From Flavobacterium anhuiense (lineage in GTDB: Bacteria > Bacteroidota > Bacteroidia > Flavobacteriales > Flavobacteriaceae), in assembly GCF_900101855.1 (NCBI RefSeq), contig NZ_FMVC01000003.1, positions 37,321-101,320 of the forward strand: 64,000 nt of DNA, in the 5' to 3' direction. The translations under genes and the position numbers were made by a program. Shown piece after piece: positions 15,761 to 24,974 of the stretch. The notes below the pieces were generated by a model, which searched no databases, was not told where the DNA came from, and saw nothing but the letters and a program-made list of their open reading frames with translations. Positions within the stretch are counted from its first letter, which is position 1. Each line of letters begins with the position of its first letter.

Positions 15761-16288
15761 TTAATCGTGCTTACCGTTAAAATACTCCATCCATTTTCCT
15801 TGCACTTTCATTACTTGTTCGATAACATCTCTGGCAGCACCGCGTCCGCCTTTTACGTGAGAAATATATCGGCAGATTTTTTTTATTTCTGGACTTGCAT
15901 CTTGAGGACATGTCGGTAATCCAACCAATTTCATGACATGAAAATCAGGAATATCATCTCCCATATATAACACATTTTCAGGTTTTATATTATGAGTTTC
16001 AGTATAGGCTGTAAAAGTTTTTACTTTATCTGGAGTTCCTAAATGAATGTCTGTAACGCCTAAATTGCGAAGACGAATTCGTACGCCTTCATTGCTTCCT
16101 CCAGAAATAATGCAAACATGATAACCGCTTTCGATTGCCGCTTTCATTGCAAATCCATCGCGAATATTCATTGTTCTTAGCATTTCACCTTCATTGGTTA
16201 CAAAAACAGAACTGTCTGTAAGTACGCCGTCTACATCAAAAACAAACGTTGTGATGTCATTCATTAATTCTTTATAACTTTTTGCCAT
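15761..16288 (-). CDS. kdsC: KdsC-type HAD phosphatase (Kdo-8-phosphate phosphatase)
   Basis: A 175-residue cap-less (C0) HAD phosphatase. Motif I is FDVDGVLTDSSVFV (about 17-30), motif II SGGSNEGV, motif III lysine in GTPDKVKTF, and motif IV YMGDDIPDFHVM. This is the KdsC pattern: hydrolysis of 3-deoxy-D-manno-octulosonate 8-phosphate to Kdo for lipopolysaccharide core. The next enzyme genes of the Kdo pathway are not in the window, so a related sugar-phosphate substrate is possible. Its start overlaps the stop of the upstream DUF2520 gene by 17 bp. Confidence 0.85.
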   Translation of the reverse strand: MAKSYKELMNDITTFVFDVDGVLTDSSVFVTNEGEMLRTMNIRDGFAMKAAIESGYHVCIISGGSNEGVRIRLRNLGVTDIHLGTPDKVKTFTAYTETHNIKPENVLYMGDDIPDFHVMKLVGLPTCPQDASPEIKKICRYISHVKGGRGAARDVIEQVMKVQGKWMEYFNGKHD

Positions 16289-17033
16289 TATGCTGTATAG
16301 ATTGTGTTAGGATTTTATAGATGTTTTTTTTGTTTTCGTCTTGTAAAAAAGCGAGATGCGCTTCGATTGTGTTAGAATCATGGCGTATTGCTGGCCCTGT
16401 TTGGGCATCAATAGGATCGAGTGTATTGATTTTATCAGCAGTTTCTTGAATTAATGGTCTTAAAACAGCAAAAGGTAGTTGATTTTCTTCACAGATTTCC
16501 TGTCCCATCTGGTACAAATGATTCGTAAAATTGCTCACAAATACAGCTGCTACGTGAAGCGCTTTTCGCTGTTCTGAACTGATTGAATAAACTGCTGTTG
16601 AAACGCTTTTGGCAACGGTTTCTAATAGTTTAAAATCGGCTGTGTTTTCCGCTTCTAAACAAAAAGGAATGATTGAATAATCAATTTGTTTGTTCTTAGA
16701 AAAGGTCTGTAGCGGGTAAAAAACACCGCGTCGGTTTTTAGGATTTAATAATTCGATTGAAGATGTTCCAGAGGTATGCACCACAAGTTGATTGTTAAAT
16801 GGAAGCTGTTCTGATACTTCTGCAATAACGTTGTCTGAAACTGAAATAATGTGTAAATCAGCAGGTTCTAAAGCTTGAAAATCGGTTACAATCTTTTCAG
16901 AATCAATTAAATGAAGTAAGGCTTCTTTCTTTCTGGAAAATACTTGTTTAATTTCAACAATTTTGCTGGCAGAAAAAGCCTTTATCAAATGCTGCGCAAC
17001 GTTGCCGGAACCTATTATTGTTATCTGAATCAT
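16272..17033 (-). CDS. Rossmann-fold DUF2520 protein
   Basis: A 253-residue cytoplasmic protein with an N-terminal NAD(P)-binding motif IIGSGNVAQHLIKAF (about 5-19) and a C-terminal helical DUF2520 domain (ALHVAAVFVSNFTNHLYQMG, then TGPAIRHDSNTIEAHLAFL). The layout resembles ketopantoate reductase or F420/NADP oxidoreductases; the substrate is unknown. It is first gene of the run DUF2520-kdsC-ubiA-maf-mscS. Its TAATTTTG -7 box (17039-17046, minus strand) ends only 5 bp before the ATG, so the message may be leaderless. Confidence 0.85.
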   Translation of the reverse strand: MIQITIIGSGNVAQHLIKAFSASKIVEIKQVFSRKKEALLHLIDSEKIVTDFQALEPADLHIISVSDNVIAEVSEQLPFNNQLVVHTSGTSSIELLNPKNRRGVFYPLQTFSKNKQIDYSIIPFCLEAENTADFKLLETVAKSVSTAVYSISSEQRKALHVAAVFVSNFTNHLYQMGQEICEENQLPFAVLRPLIQETADKINTLDPIDAQTGPAIRHDSNTIEAHLAFLQDENKKNIYKILTQSIQHNGKKL

Positions 17034-17038
17034 GAAAG

Positions 17039-17046
17039 CAAAATTA
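17039..17046 (-). promoter_or_regulatory. Predicted -7 box of the DUF2520-kdsC-ubiA-maf operon
   Basis: The minus strand reads TAATTTTG, fitting TAnnTTTG. Its closeness to the start codon at 17033 implies a 5' leader of nearly zero length. Confidence 0.4.
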
Positions 17047-17174
17047 GTATTATTTTATTTTAAAGAAAACTATTATTTTCTTCTACATAAGTATGGCGCT
17101 TAAAACAGTTTCTTCTAGGCTTAACTACAGATTTTTTTGTAAATAAATTGCTATTAATATATACTTTTTAAATT

Positions 17175-17182
17175 TACATTTG
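17175..17182 (+). promoter_or_regulatory. Predicted -7 box of the tail-fibre-like gene pair
   Basis: TACATTTG fits TAnnTTTG and is 27 bp before the ATG at 17210. A TTG lies at 17148-17150, with 24-bp spacing, slightly long. Confidence 0.5.
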
Positions 17183-17209
17183 TTCAGAATAATTTAAAAT
17201 TTTACTTCA

Positions 17210-18148
17210 ATGAAAAAAAAGATAATAACGTTTATTTCTATGCTTATTATGTCAACGGGATTTTCTCAAATAATAGGGGATGGATATGCTCCAGTGGTAA
17301 ATGATCTTTCTACACCATTAAAATCTGGTGTGTATAGTGCTCTGCTTGCTGGTGCAACTCCTGACTTAAGTAGAGACTGGAATCACTTATTTGTGATCAG
17401 GCACAGTAATTCGTTATATAATTATCAATTACAGTTAGCTTCTTCATATACTGAGAATGATAGATTATTCTTTAGAAAAATGGCTTATGAGGATCTGTCA
17501 CCAAGAAATACGCAATGGTTTGAAGTTGCAACGAGGGGAAGCAATACCTTTACGGGAAATCAAATTGTAAATGGAAATATTGGGATTGGCACTACAACAC
17601 CGTCCGCATTTTTGGAAATTTATTCTCCTAACATAGAAATTGGAAAAAATGATACTCAAAAATGGTCCTCTAGAAATGCCGAATATAATTTGAAGTTACA
17701 AACGATCTGGAATGAGAATGGTATAAATCAAGAACTGATACAACGTTATAACGGGGTAGATTATACATCTTTAGCTTTTTTTGCTGGAAATGTTGGGATT
17801 GGTATTTCAACACCAGATTCAAAATTAGCAGTAAACGGAACAATTCATGCTAAAGAAGTAAAAGTTGATATGAGTGGCTGGCCTGATTATGTATTTAAAA
17901 AAGAATACAATCTTCCAACATTAAAAGAAGTAGAAGATCACATTAAAGAAAAAGGACATTTAGAGAATATTCCAAGCCAAGAAGAAGTTTTAAAAAATGG
18001 TATCAATTTAGGAGAAATGAACGCTAAGCTTTTACAGAAAATTGAAGAGTTGACCTTGTATATGATTGAAATAAAAAAAGAGAATGCAACCATGAAAAAA
18101 GAAAACGTTGAAATGAAAAACAGATTAACAAAACTTGAAAAAAAATAA
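17210..18148 (+). CDS. Secreted tail-fibre-like repeat protein, copy 1
   Basis: A 312-residue exported protein: signal peptide (about 1-19, STGFSQ), a knob-like beta domain (about 20-110) containing DLSTPLKSGVYSA and WNHLFVIRH, two strand repeats each with a GIGTTTP/GIGISTP turn (about 129-136 and 195-202), a KLAVNGTIHAKEVKVDMSGWPDYVF segment, a helical EVEDHIKEKGHLENIPS stretch, and a C-terminal coiled coil (about 265-312). In Bacteroidota this C-terminal arrangement is typical of trimeric, tail-fibre-like surface proteins related to phage fibre domains. The next gene is a close paralogue. Confidence 0.75.
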   Translation: MKKKIITFISMLIMSTGFSQIIGDGYAPVVNDLSTPLKSGVYSALLAGATPDLSRDWNHLFVIRHSNSLYNYQLQLASSYTENDRLFFRKMAYEDLSPRNTQWFEVATRGSNTFTGNQIVNGNIGIGTTTPSAFLEIYSPNIEIGKNDTQKWSSRNAEYNLKLQTIWNENGINQELIQRYNGVDYTSLAFFAGNVGIGISTPDSKLAVNGTIHAKEVKVDMSGWPDYVFKKEYNLPTLKEVEDHIKEKGHLENIPSQEEVLKNGINLGEMNAKLLQKIEELTLYMIEIKKENATMKKENVEMKNRLTKLEKK

Positions 18149-18152
18149 AATT

Positions 18153-19103
18153 ATGAAAAAAATAACTACACTATCTGCTATCTTATTTATTAATTCACTT
18201 GTTTTTTCGCAACAAGTTGGTGATGGATATGCGCTAGGAATTATACCAGACTTTTCAGTAGCTCTTAAAACCGGTATTTATAATGGACATAGTGGTAGTA
18301 CTGTTGGCATAACTCCGGATGTGAGTAATCCTTGGCAGCATTTATTTGTAATGAGACATATTGACCCTAATAATAATTATCAATTACAAATGGCTTCATC
18401 TTTTAATTCAAATGATAGATTATTCTTTAGAAAAATAGCGGATAATAATAATACAGCTTGGATTGAATTAGCAACTAGAGGAACAAATACTTTTACAGGA
18501 GACCAAATTATAAATGGTAAAGTTGGAATTGGTACAGCAGTACCATCTGCTTTTTTGGAAGTCTATTCTCCTAATATCGAAGTAGGAAAAAATGATACTC
18601 AAAAATGGTCCTCTAGAAATACCGAGTATAATCTAAAATTGCAAACTATTTGGAATGAACATGGAATAAATCAGGAATTTGTACAGCGATATGACGGTGT
18701 TGATTATGCATCGTTATCTTTTTTTGCTGGAAAAGTAGGTATTGGTACCTCTACACCTGACTCAAAACTTGCTGTAAACGGAACAATTCATTCCAAAGAA
18801 GTTAAAGTTGATATGAATGGCTGGCCTGATTATGTTTTTAAAAAAGAATACAATATTCCGACATTAACAGAAGTAGAAGATCACATTGTAAAAAAAGGTC
18901 ATTTAGAAAATATTCCAAGTGAAGAAGAAGTGCTTAAAAACGGTATTAATTTAGGAGAAATGAATGCTAAACTTTTACAGAAAATTGAAGAGTTGACATT
19001 GTATTTAATTGAACAAAATAAAAGTATTGAGAATTTAGTAAAAGAAAATAAATTTCAAAATAACGAAATCTTGAATCTAAAAAGAAAACTTTTGTCAAAT
19101 TAA
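18153..19103 (+). CDS. Secreted tail-fibre-like repeat protein, copy 2
   Basis: Paralogue of the preceding gene with the same order: signal peptide (MKKITTLSAILFINSLVFSQ), knob-like domain, GIGTAVP and GIGTSTP turns, LAVNGTIHSKEVKVDMNGWPDYVF, EVEDHIVKKGHLENIPS, coiled coil. I choose the ATG at 18153, four bases after the upstream stop, because it gives a clean signal peptide; a TTG at 18135 in the same frame is less likely. The two proteins are nearly identical from the first GIG turn to the coiled coil but differ in the knob-like domain and the last 30 residues. The pair is probably one transcript. Confidence 0.78.
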   Translation: MKKITTLSAILFINSLVFSQQVGDGYALGIIPDFSVALKTGIYNGHSGSTVGITPDVSNPWQHLFVMRHIDPNNNYQLQMASSFNSNDRLFFRKIADNNNTAWIELATRGTNTFTGDQIINGKVGIGTAVPSAFLEVYSPNIEVGKNDTQKWSSRNTEYNLKLQTIWNEHGINQEFVQRYDGVDYASLSFFAGKVGIGTSTPDSKLAVNGTIHSKEVKVDMNGWPDYVFKKEYNIPTLTEVEDHIVKKGHLENIPSEEEVLKNGINLGEMNAKLLQKIEELTLYLIEQNKSIENLVKENKFQNNEILNLKRKLLSN

Positions 19104-19218
19104 GGGGAAAACTTTTTTGTAAGTTTAAACTTCTTCTATTGTCAATTCGTTTAAAAAATAGCTTTTATTTTTGGTTTTTATTAACAAAAGGCAAAGCCTG
19201 CTAATCAACATTTTTAAG

Positions 19219-19226
19219 TACTTTTG
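19219..19226 (+). promoter_or_regulatory. Predicted -7 box of the cytochrome c maturation gene
   Basis: TACTTTTG fits TAnnTTTG, 31 bp before the ATG at 19258. Confidence 0.45.
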
Positions 19227-19257
19227 TCGCACTTTTATACAATGTAATCCCTAAAAA

Positions 19258-22200
19258 ATGGATAAAAAAATATTCTCTTTTTTGTTTTCTACACGATTAA
19301 TGGCCGTTCTTTTTTTAACATTTGCAATTGCAATGGGTGTTGGAACTTTTATCGAAAGTAAATACAATACCGATACGGCTAGAATACTAATTTACAATAC
19401 TTGGTGGTTTGAAGCGATTATGGCCATCTTTATGATCAATTTCTTCGGAAACATCAAAAAATACCAACTGCATAAAAAAGAAAAATGGGCAACGCTATTA
19501 TTGCACCTTGCTTTTGTTTTTATCATTTTAGGGGCTTTTATTACTCGTTATATAAGTTATGAAGGAATGATGCCAATTCGCGAAGGCGCGGCAGAAAACC
19601 AAGTTTATTCAGACAAGACCTTTTTAACCATTTTTGCAGATGGTGAATATAAAGGCGAAATGAAAAGAAGAGTTTTTGAAAAAAGCCTTTTATTATCTCC
19701 TGCGACCAATAACGATTTTAGCATTTCAGGTAAATTCGATGAAACTCCTTTTGAAGTTACCTATTCTAACTATATTATGGGAGCCAAAGAAGTGGTAAAG
19801 CCAGACGCCAACGGAACTTTATACCTTAAATTGGTTGAAGCTGGAGCGGGCGGGAGAGAAGAACATTACCTTAAAGAAGGAGAAGTTCAGAATATCCACA
19901 ATGTTCTATTTGCTTTAAATAAGCAGACAGACGGTGCAATTAATATTAATACCACTGGAAAAGAATATACTATTCAAACTCCTTTTGAGGGTGAATTTAT
20001 GCGAATGGCAGATCAGTTTAAAGGAAAGGTTACGAAAGATAATATACAGCCTTTAATGATGCGTTCATTATATAGCATTGGAGACATTAGAATTGTATTT
20101 CCAGAGCCTCCATTGAAAGGAAAAGTAGATTACGAATCTAATAATGACTTTAAAGCCAAATCTCATAGAGATGCTTTGGTTGTTAAAGTAAAAGCAGAAG
20201 GACAAGAAAAAGAAGTAATGCTTTTTGGTTCTAAAGGTCAGATTGGTGAAGCTAAGACGGTAAAAATTGGCAATATTGAATATTCTTTATTTTATGGAAG
20301 TAAAGCTTATATTTTACCTTTTAAAGTAAGATTAAACGATTTTATTGCGGACAAATATCCAGGAACAGAGAAAAGTTATTCTGCTTTTAAAAGTAAAGTA
20401 ACTGTTTTGGATTCTACAGAAACTTTTGATGCTGATATTTTTATGAACCACGTTTTAGATCATAAAGGATATCGTTTCTTTCAGTCTTCATTTGATCCAG
20501 ACGAAAAAGGAACTGTATTATCGGTAAATCATGATTTCTGGGGAACTAACATTACTTATTTAGGTTATTTTCTATTATACATTGGTTTAATGGCTATTAT
20601 GTTTACTAAACATTCTCGTTTTGGCGATTTGAAACGCAAACTTGATGCTATTCAGAAGAAAAAAGAAAAACTAATTACCATTTTGATTTTATTGATTGGT
20701 TTGAATGGTTTTGCACAGCAAACACCTCATGTTCATTCACACGATCACACCCATAACCACGCACATTCTGCAGATCCAAATGATCATGCCAATCACGTTA
20801 CGGCTCCGCCAAGTCAAAAACAATTAGATTCGTTATTGACTATATATAAAGCGCCAGAAGCTCACGCGGCAAAATTCGGTCGTTTGATTATTCAGGATGC
20901 TGGAGGTAGAATGAAGCCAATTAATACGTTTTCATCTGAATTGCTTAGAAAGGTAAGTCATAAAGATACCTACAACGGAATGAATTCTGATCAAGTATTC
21001 TTGTCTATGACACAATATGCGCAGGTTTGGATCCAGATTCCATTAATTTATATCAAATCAGGAAACGATAGTATTCGTAAAATTATCGGAATTGATTCAA
21101 AAGACCAGTATGCACCATTTGTAAAATTCTTTGATGAGCAAGGAAATTATAAGTTATCTCCATATTTAGATGAAGCTTATAAAGCGGCAAATCCGAACAA
21201 TTTTGAGAAAGATTTTGTTGAGACAGACAAAAAAGTCAACTTAATGGAGTCTGCTTTGAGTGGGCGTATTTTAAAAATATTTCCTGTCCCAAATGATCCA
21301 GGAAACAAATGGGTTTCTTATTTAGAACGTGACAATGCAGGTTTTAAAGGAATGGATTCAACTTATGTACAACAAATTTTGCCATTATATTTTAGTGCTT
21401 TAAATAATGGTTCTATTCAGAAAAACTTTGATACAGCCGATAATTTAGTAGAAAGTATTAATGGTTTCCAAAAGAAATTTGGTTCTAAAGTTAGGCCAAG
21501 CGAAGATAAAATCGATGCTGAAATCGCTTACAACAAGTATGATGTTTTCAAAGTATTGCCTTATTGGTACATTACAGCGTCTATTCTTATGCTAATGTTT
21601 ACTATCCTTAGTATTTTCTTTGAGAAAAAATGGCTTAGAATTACTGTAAATGGCTTCCATGTTATTGTCGGATTATTATTTGTAATTCATACCTTAGGAT
21701 TAATTGCACGCTGGTATATTTCAGGCCATGCACCGTGGAGTAATGCTTACGAATCGATTGTTTATGTGGCTTGGTCAACAATGTTCTTCGGATTGGCTTT
21801 TGACAGAAAATCAAAACTTACTGTGGCTTCATCTGCGTTTGTTACAGCAATGATTTTGATGGCCGCATACATGAACTGGATTGATCCAGAAATTGCAAAC
21901 CTGCAGCCAGTTCTTAACTCATATTGGTTAATGATTCACGTTGCAGTAATCGTTGCAAGTTACGGTCCGACTGCTTTAGGAATGATCCTAGGTTTTGTAG
22001 CTCTTTTATTAATTTTCTTTACGAATGATAAAAATAAAGCCAAAATGGATTTACACATTAAGGAAGTAAGTTACATTAACGAAATGGCTTTGACAATTGG
22101 TCTTATCATGCTGACTATTGGAAACTTCTTAGGCGGACAATGGGCCAATGAAAGCTGGGGACGCTACTGGGGATGGGATCCAAAAGAAACTTGGGCTTTA

Positions 22201-22479
22201 ATCTCGATTATGGTTTATGCGTTTGTAATTCACGCTCGTTTTGTTCCAGCTTTAAGAGGAAAATGGTTCTTTAATTTAATGAGTATGTATGCTTTTGTTT
22301 CTATCTTGTTTACGTATTATGGAGTAAACTTCCACTTAGTTGGTTTACACTCTTACGCAAGCGGTGAAGCACATTCGTTAAACTGGATTTATTACTGCTT
22401 AATTACGATTTCTATAATTGGTGCTGTTACTTATCCAAAGTATAGAAAATACTATAAAACCAAAAAAGTAAAAAAATAA
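19258..22479 (+). CDS. Fused ResB-CcsA (system II) cytochrome c synthase
   Basis: A 1073-residue inner-membrane protein that exports haem and attaches it to CxxCH of periplasmic c-type cytochromes. The N-terminal ResB-like part (about 1-470) has four membrane helices and a large periplasmic domain. The C-terminal CcsA part (about 760-1073) has the haem-handling WWD motif WGRYWGWDPKETWALI and flanking conserved histidines (AVIVASYG helix; VGLHSYASGEAHSLNW). At the joint (about 470-515) lies a hydrophobic KLITILILLIGLNGFAQQ segment that looks like a signal peptide, followed by a His-rich stretch (HVHSHDHTHNHAH). Monocistronic; strong terminator at 22507-22540. Confidence 0.92.
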   Translation: MDKKIFSFLFSTRLMAVLFLTFAIAMGVGTFIESKYNTDTARILIYNTWWFEAIMAIFMINFFGNIKKYQLHKKEKWATLLLHLAFVFIILGAFITRYISYEGMMPIREGAAENQVYSDKTFLTIFADGEYKGEMKRRVFEKSLLLSPATNNDFSISGKFDETPFEVTYSNYIMGAKEVVKPDANGTLYLKLVEAGAGGREEHYLKEGEVQNIHNVLFALNKQTDGAININTTGKEYTIQTPFEGEFMRMADQFKGKVTKDNIQPLMMRSLYSIGDIRIVFPEPPLKGKVDYESNNDFKAKSHRDALVVKVKAEGQEKEVMLFGSKGQIGEAKTVKIGNIEYSLFYGSKAYILPFKVRLNDFIADKYPGTEKSYSAFKSKVTVLDSTETFDADIFMNHVLDHKGYRFFQSSFDPDEKGTVLSVNHDFWGTNITYLGYFLLYIGLMAIMFTKHSRFGDLKRKLDAIQKKKEKLITILILLIGLNGFAQQTPHVHSHDHTHNHAHSADPNDHANHVTAPPSQKQLDSLLTIYKAPEAHAAKFGRLIIQDAGGRMKPINTFSSELLRKVSHKDTYNGMNSDQVFLSMTQYAQVWIQIPLIYIKSGNDSIRKIIGIDSKDQYAPFVKFFDEQGNYKLSPYLDEAYKAANPNNFEKDFVETDKKVNLMESALSGRILKIFPVPNDPGNKWVSYLERDNAGFKGMDSTYVQQILPLYFSALNNGSIQKNFDTADNLVESINGFQKKFGSKVRPSEDKIDAEIAYNKYDVFKVLPYWYITASILMLMFTILSIFFEKKWLRITVNGFHVIVGLLFVIHTLGLIARWYISGHAPWSNAYESIVYVAWSTMFFGLAFDRKSKLTVASSAFVTAMILMAAYMNWIDPEIANLQPVLNSYWLMIHVAVIVASYGPTALGMILGFVALLLIFFTNDKNKAKMDLHIKEVSYINEMALTIGLIMLTIGNFLGGQWANESWGRYWGWDPKETWALISIMVYAFVIHARFVPALRGKWFFNLMSMYAFVSILFTYYGVNFHLVGLHSYASGEAHSLNWIYYCLITISIIGAVTYPKYRKYYKTKKVKK

Positions 22480-22506
22480 TAATTTGTAATAATTATTAAT
22501 TCAGAC

Positions 22507-22540
22507 AAAAAAGGTTCAACGCGATGTTGAACCTTTTTTT
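22507..22540. terminator. Bidirectional terminator
   Basis: AAAAGGTTCAAC (22509-22520) and GTTGAACCTTTT (22526-22537) form a perfect 12-bp stem with a GCGAT loop and A/T runs on both sides. It serves the convergent CcsBA and DUF3667 genes. Confidence 0.85.
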
Positions 22541-22549
22541 ATTACTTAT

Positions 22550-23284
22550 TTATACAGGCAATTTTCCTAAAACAGCCATCACGATTGCTGCAATGATGAA
22601 GAAACAGATTAAAAACACAATGTGGCTTAAAATGCTTAAAAAGAAAGCCTTTATTCTTGATATTTTATTAAAAAACTGAATGTTTGTCCAGAAAATCAAT
22701 ATAAGACCAATGATATAAACCGCCGATGAAAATTTTTGAATATGAGGTGTGCCATTAAAATAAAATAGTACTGGGAAAGTTAGAATCTGAACAAAAAGGC
22801 GTTGAGAAGCCTTAAATGTATTTAATACAAAAAACTCAAAATAATTGTAGCCTTGTTTTCTAAAGACAACATAAGTTCCGATTGTGTAAATCGGAATTGT
22901 CGCGATGGTAATCCAAGAATAGTGGGTTGCGACCCATTCGTTAAACTTATTGAAATTTACAGATCCCTCATCTGTATTAGGAAACATATTAATATGGAAA
23001 AAATGATATAAAACGCCATACAGCGCAGCTAAAACTACAACCAAAGATAACGGTTTGAAATGCCGAACTCTTTTGCCTTCAATAAACTCACGGATAGAAT
23101 GTCCAGGTCTTGTAAATAATTGTTTTAAAGAATATAAAATTCCTTTATCAAAATGCAATAAACCATGCTGAATATCGTGCCACAAAAAATGAGCATTTAT
23201 TTTATGCGTTTCTGCAGGTTGCCCGCAATTGTTGCAATAATGACCTTTGAAAATCTGATGACAATTTTTACACATTATCTCCAT
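22550..23284 (-). CDS. DUF3667 zinc-ribbon membrane protein
   Basis: A 244-residue protein with an N-terminal zinc ribbon (CKNC at about 5-8 and CNNCG at about 17-21), then the DUF3667 segment HDIQHGLLHFDKGILYSLKQLFTRPGHSIREFIEGKRVRHFKP, then about five hydrophobic helices. The family is common in Bacteroidota and has no known function. The start could be at 23284 or at the ATG three codons later (MCKNC); sequence does not decide. Confidence 0.85.
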   Translation of the reverse strand: MEIMCKNCHQIFKGHYCNNCGQPAETHKINAHFLWHDIQHGLLHFDKGILYSLKQLFTRPGHSIREFIEGKRVRHFKPLSLVVVLAALYGVLYHFFHINMFPNTDEGSVNFNKFNEWVATHYSWITIATIPIYTIGTYVVFRKQGYNYFEFFVLNTFKASQRLFVQILTFPVLFYFNGTPHIQKFSSAVYIIGLILIFWTNIQFFNKISRIKAFFLSILSHIVFLICFFIIAAIVMAVLGKLPV

Positions 23285-23331
23285 ATAATTCTCTAATTAA
23301 TTGTTTTTGAATTTGTTAAATTAAAAATAAC

Positions 23332-23364
23332 AAAAAACGCATATTAAATCTAATATGCGTTTTA
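23332..23364. terminator. Terminator hairpin between the DUF3667 and anti-sigma genes
   Basis: ACGCATATTA (23337-23346) and TAATATGCGT (23351-23360) form a perfect stem flanked by an A-run and TTTT. Orientation fits the end of the sigma/anti-sigma transcript. Confidence 0.8.
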
Positions 23365-23386
23365 GCTTTTTATGAAAGATTAAATT

Positions 23387-24175
23387 TTAAACTTTCCCTA
23401 AAGTATAAAGCTGTTCCATTGTTGGAGTCAAACTTCCACCGGCTGGTTCCAAAGTAATTCCGAAAGCTTCTGCTGAGTCGGTTTGGCTGACAGCAAAGAT
23501 TTTCTGAGAATTTCCTTCAAAATTATCCAGCAAACCAATACTTGTTGGTGTAAGAACAGGACTTAATTTTAAAGACCAAACCTGATAAACCATTCCCTTT
23601 GGCGGAGTAGGTAATCCAGCCGCATCGATATACGTAGTTTTGGTTTCCTTATTCCAATATACTTTTGCATAAGATTTTGGCGATACTGCCTGACCGCCGA
23701 GTGTTACTCCAGTGTTTTTAATATCTCTTACAATGCTTAAGTTTTTCTCGGTCTGTTTATTCTGCTGATTTAAAAAAGCATATTCACGCTCAATTTTATT
23801 CTTTTCATTTCCAACAGTAGAGATAGCTTCTTTTGTTTTAGTCAATTCTAAAGTCTGATATCCTAAACCTAGCAATAATAATACTGCTGCAGCCCAGCCC
23901 ACATATTGAGACCAGTTTGAAGCAGGTTTCATTTCGACTACTTTTCCGTGTTTAAGTTCAAGACGAGCTTTAATTTTTTCGAAATTTTCCACAGAATGAA
24001 ATGGAGAAAAACTCGAAGAAAGCGCTATTACAGCTTTTTCTATAGAAATAATTTCCTGATCTACTTCAGGATTCTTTTTAGCCAGTTCAGCAATTTCAAG
24101 ATTCTCTTTTTCACTTAATAAGCCATAAACATACAGCTCTAAAATTCCTGATTCTATATATTCTTGTGCTTCCAT
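23387..24175 (-). CDS. Anti-sigma factor (RskA-like)
   Basis: A 262-residue single-span membrane protein. The cytoplasmic N-terminal part (about 1-80, YIESGILELYVYGLLSEKENLEIAELAKKNPEV) is the anti-sigma module; one membrane helix lies at about 88-106 (YVGWAAAVLLLLGLGY); a coiled segment follows, and the extracytoplasmic anti-sigma-K C-terminal domain (about 165-262) has the typical YVDAAGLP..KGMVYQVWSL and FGITLEPAGGS..PT text. It should hold the adjacent ECF sigma factor inactive until an envelope signal arrives. Its start overlaps the sigma stop (shared base 24175). Confidence 0.88.
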   Translation of the reverse strand: MEAQEYIESGILELYVYGLLSEKENLEIAELAKKNPEVDQEIISIEKAVIALSSSFSPFHSVENFEKIKARLELKHGKVVEMKPASNWSQYVGWAAAVLLLLGLGYQTLELTKTKEAISTVGNEKNKIEREYAFLNQQNKQTEKNLSIVRDIKNTGVTLGGQAVSPKSYAKVYWNKETKTTYIDAAGLPTPPKGMVYQVWSLKLSPVLTPTSIGLLDNFEGNSQKIFAVSQTDSAEAFGITLEPAGGSLTPTMEQLYTLGKV

Positions 24176-24705
24176 TATATCTTCAAATAATTACGTAAAT
24201 CGTTAATACAGTTTCTGTTTTGCGTTTTTATAGTTCCCAGTGGCATTGCCAATTCTTCTGAAGCTTCTTGCTGGGTATATCCTTTAAAAAACAATAAATT
24301 GATTATTTCAATACATTTTGGTTTTAGTTTTTTTACAAATTCTTGAATTCCAATTGCATCTAGTTTATGACTCAATTTATTGCTCTCATCTAAAAGATTT
24401 ACGAAATTATCTGATGAAAGGTTTTTTTGGCTGTTATTAAAATCTTTAGAACGAAGTTTATCGATCGAGGTATTTCGAGCGATATTAAGAATCCAGGTAT
24501 AAAATCGTCCTTTACTTTCATTATAAGAATCTATGTTTTTCCAAATTTTGACAAAAACATCCTGAAGTACATCTTCTGCCTCTTCGCGATTCTTGATTAG
24601 CACATGAATGACTGAAAACAAGCTTTTTGAATACATATCATACAAATGTGTAAAAGCTTTTTCGTCTTTTTGGTAAATTAAAACTAACAGTTCTTCTTGA
24701 CTCAT
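24175..24705 (-). CDS. ECF sigma-70 factor
   Basis: A 176-residue extracytoplasmic-function sigma factor with region 2 (about 10-80: FTHLYDMYSKSLFSVIHVLIKNREEAEDVLQDVFVKIW) and region 4 (about 120-172: INLLFFKGYTQQEASEELAMPLGTIKTQNRNCINDLRNYL). It directs RNA polymerase to a small regulon and is paired with the downstream RskA-like anti-sigma factor in one operon. No regulon promoter can be read from the window alone. Length and motif order are normal for the family. Confidence 0.92.
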   Translation of the reverse strand: MSQEELLVLIYQKDEKAFTHLYDMYSKSLFSVIHVLIKNREEAEDVLQDVFVKIWKNIDSYNESKGRFYTWILNIARNTSIDKLRSKDFNNSQKNLSSDNFVNLLDESNKLSHKLDAIGIQEFVKKLKPKCIEIINLLFFKGYTQQEASEELAMPLGTIKTQNRNCINDLRNYLKI

Positions 24706-24974
24706 AGATTTGGAATTTAAAGTTTAAACATTAAAAGTTAAAGTTTATTCGCTAACTGTTATAAAGGTAAATTATTTTTTTTTGATTTTTTTGATTTTTT
24801 TTTGTAGTCCAAAACCTAGGAAAATAAAGGGTTTAGAAAAAAAATGAATTTTTTCTCACTTTTTTTAAAACCAAAATAAATCCAATTACGTAAATGATTT
24901 TAATAATATGAGAAAGACCTTATTACAGTCATAAAATTTGAAATAAACTGTTGTTAGAACATTACTAAGGACTT

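Noticed and set aside
18135..18152. TTG start for the second tail-fibre-like gene
   Set aside because: The ATG at 18153 gives a normal signal peptide and does not overlap the upstream gene.
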